A stretch of DNA of 64,000 bases from ChocPot-Mid sp043804925. GTDB taxonomy: Bacteria; Bacteroidota; Ignavibacteria; Kapaibacteriales; UBA2268. The DNA lies in the NCBI GenBank assembly GCA_043804925.1, contig JAZDIP010000002.1, forward strand, positions 3,525-67,524. Reading direction: 5' to 3'. Under the pieces are notes generated by a model, which saw only the letters and a program-made list of their open reading frames with translations, had not been told where the DNA came from and did not search any database. Below, piece by piece: positions 59,889 to 64,000 of the stretch (position 1 is the first letter of the stretch; the number at the start of each line of letters is the position of its first letter). Both the position numbers and the translations under genes were made by a program.

Positions 59889-61019
59889 ATGGATTATCAA
59901 TTAAATGAAACACAACAGTTGATTCAACAAACTTTTAAAAATTTTGTTGATGAAAAAGTTAAGCCAAAAGCTGAGGAAATTGACTTGAAAATGGAATTTC
60001 CATCAGAATTGTTTCATGCTGTCGGAGATTTGGGATTCTTTGGTATGCGTTATCCCGAAAATATGGGAGGAATCGGACTCGACATCCTTTCATATTGCCT
60101 TGCTGTGATTGAATTAGCACGAGGTTCTATGTCGCTTGCAGCAGCTTGCTCTATGCAGTCCCTCATGGCTACATATTTTCTTTATAGATTTGGCGATGAA
60201 GAAATTAAGACGAATTATTTTCAATCGGCTCTAATAGGTGAGAAAATTGGAACTATTTGCATGACCGAGCCAAATGCAGGAAGCGATTTAACAAATATTA
60301 CAACAATGACAAAAATTGTTGATGACGGTTTTATTATTAACGGTCAGAAAATATGGATTACTTCGGCTCCTGTTGCCGACTTTATGACCATTTTATCAAA
60401 GACGGAAGGTGATGATAAGTTGTCATTCTTCTTTGTTCCAACAAATTTGGAAGGAGTACACATTGGGAGAAACATCGAGAAACTTGGTGTCAGAGGTTCT
60501 GTTACCAGTGAAGTATCTTTTGAAAATGTAAAAATTCCAAAGAATTATCTTCTCGGAAAAATTGGTGAAGGTTCAAAGGCATTGCTCGAAATTCTTGCAG
60601 AAATCAGGGTAATGACTGCGGCTCTCGCTTATGGAGTAGGACTTGCTGCATTCGAAGATGCTCTTGAATATGCAAAAACGAGAGTTCAGTTTGGTAAACC
60701 CATAGGAAGTTTTCAGGCAATAAAAATGAAATTGGCGGATATGTCTGTTCAGCTTGAAACAACAAAGCAGATGATTTATCATGTTGCAATGCTGTGTGAT
60801 AAGGATTTACCGAGACATAAAGAATCGGCAATTGTTAAGCTGTATGCTTCCGAATGTGCTAATTCAATATGCGATGAAGCATCGAGGATAATGGCTTCAT
60901 ATGGTTATGCAATGGAATACCCAATGCAAAGGTATTTGCGTGATGCAAGATTTACGTTGATTGGTGGCGGAACAAATGAGATTTTGAAATTGAATATTGC
61001 GAAAGAACTGGGACTTTAA
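59889..61019 (+). CDS. Acyl-CoA dehydrogenase
   Basis: The 376-residue FAD enzyme oxidises an acyl-CoA to the enoyl-CoA. Family blocks: GFFGMRYPENMGGIGLD, the FAD/substrate loop CMTEPNAGSDLTNITTMTK, KIWITSAPVADF, and near the end RYLRDARFTLIGGGTNEILKLNIAKEL. The residue after IG in the IYEGT-type loop (about residue 360) is Gly, where short- and medium-chain enzymes have the catalytic Glu. A Glu near residue 238 (ILAEIRVMTAALAY) sits where isovaleryl- and long-chain-type enzymes place their base, suggesting that class or a branched substrate. It follows hyuB by 47 bases. Confidence 0.93.
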   Translation: MDYQLNETQQLIQQTFKNFVDEKVKPKAEEIDLKMEFPSELFHAVGDLGFFGMRYPENMGGIGLDILSYCLAVIELARGSMSLAAACSMQSLMATYFLYRFGDEEIKTNYFQSALIGEKIGTICMTEPNAGSDLTNITTMTKIVDDGFIINGQKIWITSAPVADFMTILSKTEGDDKLSFFFVPTNLEGVHIGRNIEKLGVRGSVTSEVSFENVKIPKNYLLGKIGEGSKALLEILAEIRVMTAALAYGVGLAAFEDALEYAKTRVQFGKPIGSFQAIKMKLADMSVQLETTKQMIYHVAMLCDKDLPRHKESAIVKLYASECANSICDEASRIMASYGYAMEYPMQRYLRDARFTLIGGGTNEILKLNIAKELGL

Positions 61020-61061
61020 AATTTTAAATTTTAAATTCTAAATTCTAAATGGGAAAGATAT

Positions 61062-61424
61062 ATGAGTGAATTAAAAAAATCAGTTATAGATGAAAAGAGC
61101 TTTGATTTCGCTCTTGAGATTATCAAATTATATAAACTATTGATAAAAAATAATGAATATATTATATCAAAACAGTTGTTAAAATCGGGGACAAGTATCG
61201 GTGCAAATATCTCAGAAGCAAGTGCTGCCCAGTCTAGAAAAGATTTTATTAATAAAGTGTCGATAGCATCGAAGGAAGCTCGGGAAACCCGATATTGGTT
61301 GAGATTGTTAAAGCAGAGTGATTTAGTAAAATTGGATGTAGATAAATATTTGTTATTAATTGATGAGATAATACGAATAATAACAAGTATTATCAAAACA
61401 TCTCAAAAAAATGTAATTGTATAA
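61062..61424 (+). CDS. Four-helix-bundle (23S rRNA-intervening-sequence-type) protein
   Basis: The 120-residue product has the family phrases FDFALEIIKLYKLLIKNNEYIISKQLLKSGTSIGANISEASAAQS and KEARETRYWLRLL. These proteins were first named from intervening sequences in 23S rRNA genes but occur widely as solitary genes in Bacteroidota, and their role is unknown. It is flanked on both sides by TTTTAAATTTTAAATT spacer words and interrupts the catabolic run, so it looks like a small mobile passenger. Confidence 0.88.
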   Translation: MSELKKSVIDEKSFDFALEIIKLYKLLIKNNEYIISKQLLKSGTSIGANISEASAAQSRKDFINKVSIASKEARETRYWLRLLKQSDLVKLDVDKYLLLIDEIIRIITSIIKTSQKNVIV

Positions 61425-61479
61425 TTGAAATAATTTAGAATTTAGAATTTAAAATTTAAAACTCTTTCAGGAAAAAATT

Positions 61480-61875
61480 ATGGAAGATAAGAAAAAGCTA
61501 AGGATATTGTTAGGAAAGCCGGGACTTGATGGTCATGATGTCGGTGTGAAAGTATTGGCTCATGCTCTTGTGGATGCAGGTTTTGAAGTTGTTTATTCAG
61601 GACTGCGGAAGACAATTCCACAAATTGTTGATAAGGCAACTGAGAATAATGTTGATGTTATCGGCTTGTCAATTCTATCAGGAACTCATTTGATTTTGTG
61701 TGAGCAGTTGAAAGATGAGTTGACTAAACGAAAGCTAAAGATAGCATGGATAGTCGGTGGAAATATTCCTGACGAAGATGTTGAAAAAATAAAAGCATTA
61801 GGCGCTGATGCGGCTTTTGCAACAGGAACAAGTATTGAAACAGTAATTAATTATTTTAGAAGTCTTAGTATTTGA
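61480..61875 (+). CDS. B12-binding small subunit of acyl-CoA mutase
   Basis: The 131-residue product is a stand-alone cobalamin-binding domain: LGKPGLDGHDVGVKVLAHALVDAG carries the DxHxxG motif whose His ligates cobalt. SGLRKTIPQIVDKATENNVDVIGLSILSGTH and GGNIPDEDVEKIKALGADAAFATGTS complete the fold. Length and split layout match the small subunits of methylmalonyl-CoA mutase or 2-hydroxyisobutyryl-CoA mutase. The large subunit is encoded 187 bases downstream. Confidence 0.94.
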   Translation: MEDKKKLRILLGKPGLDGHDVGVKVLAHALVDAGFEVVYSGLRKTIPQIVDKATENNVDVIGLSILSGTHLILCEQLKDELTKRKLKIAWIVGGNIPDEDVEKIKALGADAAFATGTSIETVINYFRSLSI

Positions 61876-61914
61876 GTGTTGAGTGTTAATTGTAGTTTTT
61901 AGTTAAATACAGAA

Positions 61915-61952
61915 CGTCATTGCGAATCCCGATTTATCGGGATGAAGCAATC
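61915..61952. repeat. Single REP-like unit with internal stem
   Basis: CGTCATTGCGA, then ATCCCGATTTATCGGGAT, then GAAGCAATC: a solo unit of the repeat family with the same inner ATCCCGA/TCGGGAT stem as the copy at 4371-4406. It lies between the two mutase subunit genes. Confidence 0.85.
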
Positions 61953-62062
61953 TCCTGATATATCTGATTTTGAAAATTAATAATTAGAGAATTGATTGAA
62001 AATTGTAAAATTGTAAATTGAAAATTTTGGAACGAGATTATGTTAAATTGTCAAAGTTAATT

Positions 62063-63655
62063 ATGAACGAAAAAGAAGTAATATGGGAATCCGGTTTAAG
62101 TATAAAACCTGTTTATACTAAAGCTGATTTGGCAAATAGTGTGAAAAAAGGAGATATCGGTCTTCCGGGTCAATACCCTTTTACCCGTGGGATTCATCCT
62201 CTTATGTACACGAAGCGTCCCTTTACAATCAGGCAGTATGCAGGTTTCGGTACACCTGAAGAAACACATGAAAGATTTCTTTACTTAATAAAAAACGGAC
62301 AAACGGGTTTGAACGTTGCTTTCGACCTGCCGACACAAACAGGTCTTGATTCTGATGACGAACGTGCTGTCGGTGAAGTCGGTAGAGTTGGTATGGCAGT
62401 TGACACGTTGGCAGATTTCGAGACGGTTTTCAAAGATATTGACCTCGATAAAATAACCGTATCCTTAACAATCAACGGTTCTGCAATTGTCCTTATTGCC
62501 ATGTATTTTGCATTGGCACAAAAGTGGGGTTTTAAAATAAATACTTTGAGAGGAACAGCACAAAATGATATTCTCAAAGAATTTATCGGTAGAGGTACTT
62601 GGATTTTCCCTGTTGATAAATCGGTAAAACTTGTGGTTGATACAATCGAGTATTGTGCTAAAGAAGTGCCTAAATATAGTCCTTTGAGTGTGTGCGGTTA
62701 CCATATCCGTGAATCGGGAGCCAATCCTGTACAGGAAATGGCTTATGCTTTTTGCATTGCCAAAGCATATATTGAAGAGACTTTAAAGCGTGGAATCACT
62801 ATAGATGAATTTGCTTCACGGCTTTCATTCAATTTTGATATTCACGGAAATTTCTTCGAGCAAATTGCAAAGTTTCGTGGTGGACGCCGGCTTTGGGCAA
62901 AAATCATCAGAGAGCAATATGGAGCAAATGAAGATTCATCTAGTTGGCTTAGAATGATTGCCGGTGGGGGCGGCGGCGGTTTGACTAAGGAACAGCCGGA
63001 AAACAATATTATAAGAAGTGCATACTATGCTCTAATCAGTGCCTTGTCCGGGACACAAACTATGGCTCTTTGCTCTTATGATGAAGCATATACAATTCCC
63101 ACTGAAAAAGCGGCAGAGATTTCTCTCCGTACAATGCAAATACTTTTATATGAGATGGGTATTTGCGATACAGTTGACCCTCTGGGTGGTTCTTATTATA
63201 TAGAAACTATGTCCACCGAAATGGAAAATGCTATTGTTCAAACAATGAAAGAAGTTGAGTCGCAGGGTGATATTATTAAAGCAATTGCTGAAGGTAAAAT
63301 ACAGGAAGCTATTTCAAAGCAAGCATACAAAAGGGAAAAGGATATACAGGAAGGTAGAATCAAAAAAGTCGGTCTGAATTGTTTTAAGAAAGAAGAAGAA
63401 GTAAGGACAGTAGAGTTTCATCCGTATCACGAGGAAGCAGCTATAAGCCAAATTGATAAATTAAATAAAATTAAAAGCGAGAGGGATAATCAGAAAGTTA
63501 AAGAATGTCTCGAGCAAATTAAAAAGGATGCCAAGAATGACAAAAACCTGATGCCTTCTGTGATCGAAGCTGTAAAAGTATATGCTACTGTTGGCGAAAT
63601 AACAGAAGCTATGAAAGAAGTTTATGGTGAATATGAGGAGAAGATTTACTTTTGA
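62063..63655 (+). CDS. Acyl-CoA mutase large subunit (methylmalonyl-CoA-mutase type)
   Basis: From the ATG at 62063 the product is 530 residues, the catalytic TIM barrel without the fused B12 domain. Motifs: GQYPFTRGIHPLMYTKRPFTIRQYAGFG, GLNVAFDLPTQTGLDSDDERAVGEVGRVG, GTAQNDILKEFIGRGTWIFP, SVCGYHIRESGANPVQEMAY and ETMSTEMENAIVQTMKEVE. The Tyr of IRQYAGF (residue 59) is the one used by methylmalonyl-CoA mutases, but the Arg they use near PSMR is a Lys here (residue 189). The substrate may therefore differ. TTG starts at 62018 or 62027 would lengthen it by 12-15 residues; no start has a strong ribosome site. Confidence 0.9.
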   Translation: MNEKEVIWESGLSIKPVYTKADLANSVKKGDIGLPGQYPFTRGIHPLMYTKRPFTIRQYAGFGTPEETHERFLYLIKNGQTGLNVAFDLPTQTGLDSDDERAVGEVGRVGMAVDTLADFETVFKDIDLDKITVSLTINGSAIVLIAMYFALAQKWGFKINTLRGTAQNDILKEFIGRGTWIFPVDKSVKLVVDTIEYCAKEVPKYSPLSVCGYHIRESGANPVQEMAYAFCIAKAYIEETLKRGITIDEFASRLSFNFDIHGNFFEQIAKFRGGRRLWAKIIREQYGANEDSSSWLRMIAGGGGGGLTKEQPENNIIRSAYYALISALSGTQTMALCSYDEAYTIPTEKAAEISLRTMQILLYEMGICDTVDPLGGSYYIETMSTEMENAIVQTMKEVESQGDIIKAIAEGKIQEAISKQAYKREKDIQEGRIKKVGLNCFKKEEEVRTVEFHPYHEEAAISQIDKLNKIKSERDNQKVKECLEQIKKDAKNDKNLMPSVIEAVKVYATVGEITEAMKEVYGEYEEKIYF

Positions 63656-63671
63656 GTGCAAATTATAAATT

Positions 63672-63781
63672 GTCATTGCGAACGAAGTGAAGCAATCTCA
63701 TGATGACGAAAGATTGCTTCGTCCCATTGCTCATCGCAATGACAATAGAGTTGATGTCTTTTCGAACGAAGTGAAGCAATC
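63672..63781. repeat. Three REP-like units
   Basis: Units at 63672-63697, 63712-63743 (inverse) and 63756-63781 fill the spacer between the mutase gene and the CoA-transferase gene; the last ends 35 bases before the next ATG. Confidence 0.88.
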
Positions 63782-63815
63782 TAAAAAAGAATGGTTAAAT
63801 TAAGGTTAATATAAT

Positions 63816-64000
63816 ATGAAAAAAAGAACAATACTATCTCTTGAACAGGCACTGACACTGCCTTATGCAACTCAGCGGTTTGTGCATTTGGGATGGAGAG
63901 TCATCCGTATGGAATCTTCCGGTAGCGGTGACCCAAACAGGTATATAGGTGCTGACACAGGTGTTCAGGATTTACATTCATATTTCATTGCTCCGAATAT
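63816..64000 (+). CDS. CaiB/BaiF-type CoA-transferase, N-terminal part (cut by window edge)
   Basis: The ATG at 63816 has AAGG a few bases upstream. The 61 residues visible (MKKRTILSLEQALTLPYATQ, then FVHLGWRVIRMESSGSGDPNRYIG) fit the N-terminal strand of family III CoA-transferases, where LGAxVIKVExxxxGDxxR is conserved. Such enzymes move CoA between acids. Here it could activate the ring-opened acid for the dehydrogenase and mutase upstream. The active-site Asp lies beyond the window, so the call rests on the N-terminus alone. Confidence 0.8.
   Translation, partial: MKKRTILSLEQALTLPYATQRFVHLGWRVIRMESSGSGDPNRYIGADTGVQDLHSYFIAPN

Overview
The window is AT-rich bacterial DNA (roughly one third G+C by eye) with no rRNA, tRNA or CRISPR array that I could see. 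It points to the Bacteroidota/Chlorobiota/Ignavibacteriota group, possibly a Kapabacteria- or Ignavibacteria-like lineage. The reasons are several secreted proteins ending in type IX secretion (T9SS) C-terminal sorting domains, many short lipoproteins, and spacers packed with low-complexity repeat words. No finer taxonomic call is possible from sequence reading alone.

Layout. 1-6.4 kb: the 5' part of a DASS/SLC13 transporter, two small lipoproteins with matching upstream elements, a secreted beta-propeller protein, and an HtrA/DegP protease. 6.4-18.9 kb: a minus-strand array of large exported proteins (esterase-like, two-component-propeller, BNR/sortilin-like and PKD-like/Ig-like), most with nearly interchangeable T9SS tails. 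19-27 kb: a minus-strand Mu-type phage head cassette (protease/scaffold, capsid, cement, gp36, portal) with no terminase, tail or integrase gene in view. Next to it a 2.5 kb insert is flanked by a duplicated piece of the portal gene. 27.3-30.2 kb: a plus-strand island of small exported or membrane proteins and a DUF559 nuclease. 30.2-31.6 kb: a repeat-filled non-coding stretch. 31.6-42.5 kb: mostly housekeeping genes (hemW, a PiT phosphate transporter behind a candidate Pho box, an ABC permease/ATPase pair, an EnvC-like protein, murA). Set among them is a DUF5131 (Gp37/Gp68 three-Cys) plus TcmP gene pair of unknown role.

42.9-64 kb: a plus-strand catabolic locus. It holds a three-subunit molybdenum hydroxylase, an aminotransferase, an Old-Yellow-Enzyme/dienoyl-CoA-reductase-like flavoprotein, a TauE-like exporter, a DUF364 protein, an ATC-hydrolase-like protein, a ferredoxin, a shortened 2-hydroxyacyl-CoA-dehydratase-like protein, HyuA and HyuB, an acyl-CoA dehydrogenase, a split B12-dependent acyl-CoA mutase, and the start of a CaiB/BaiF CoA-transferase. 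I infer a pathway in which an N-heterocycle or related compound is hydroxylated, reduced, opened by an ATP-dependent amidohydrolase, activated as a CoA ester and rearranged into central metabolism. The substrate cannot be named from sequence.

A recurring pattern is scars of partial gene duplication flanking inserted cargo: the portal 3' end at 19.1/21.9 kb, the ATC-hydrolase-like 5' end at 50.3/52.2 kb, and the hyuA 3' end at 57.0/57.4 kb beside a toxin-antitoxin insertion. A family of inverted REP-like repeats occupies many spacers. Similar repeat words have entered the coding sequence of the phage protease/scaffold gene.
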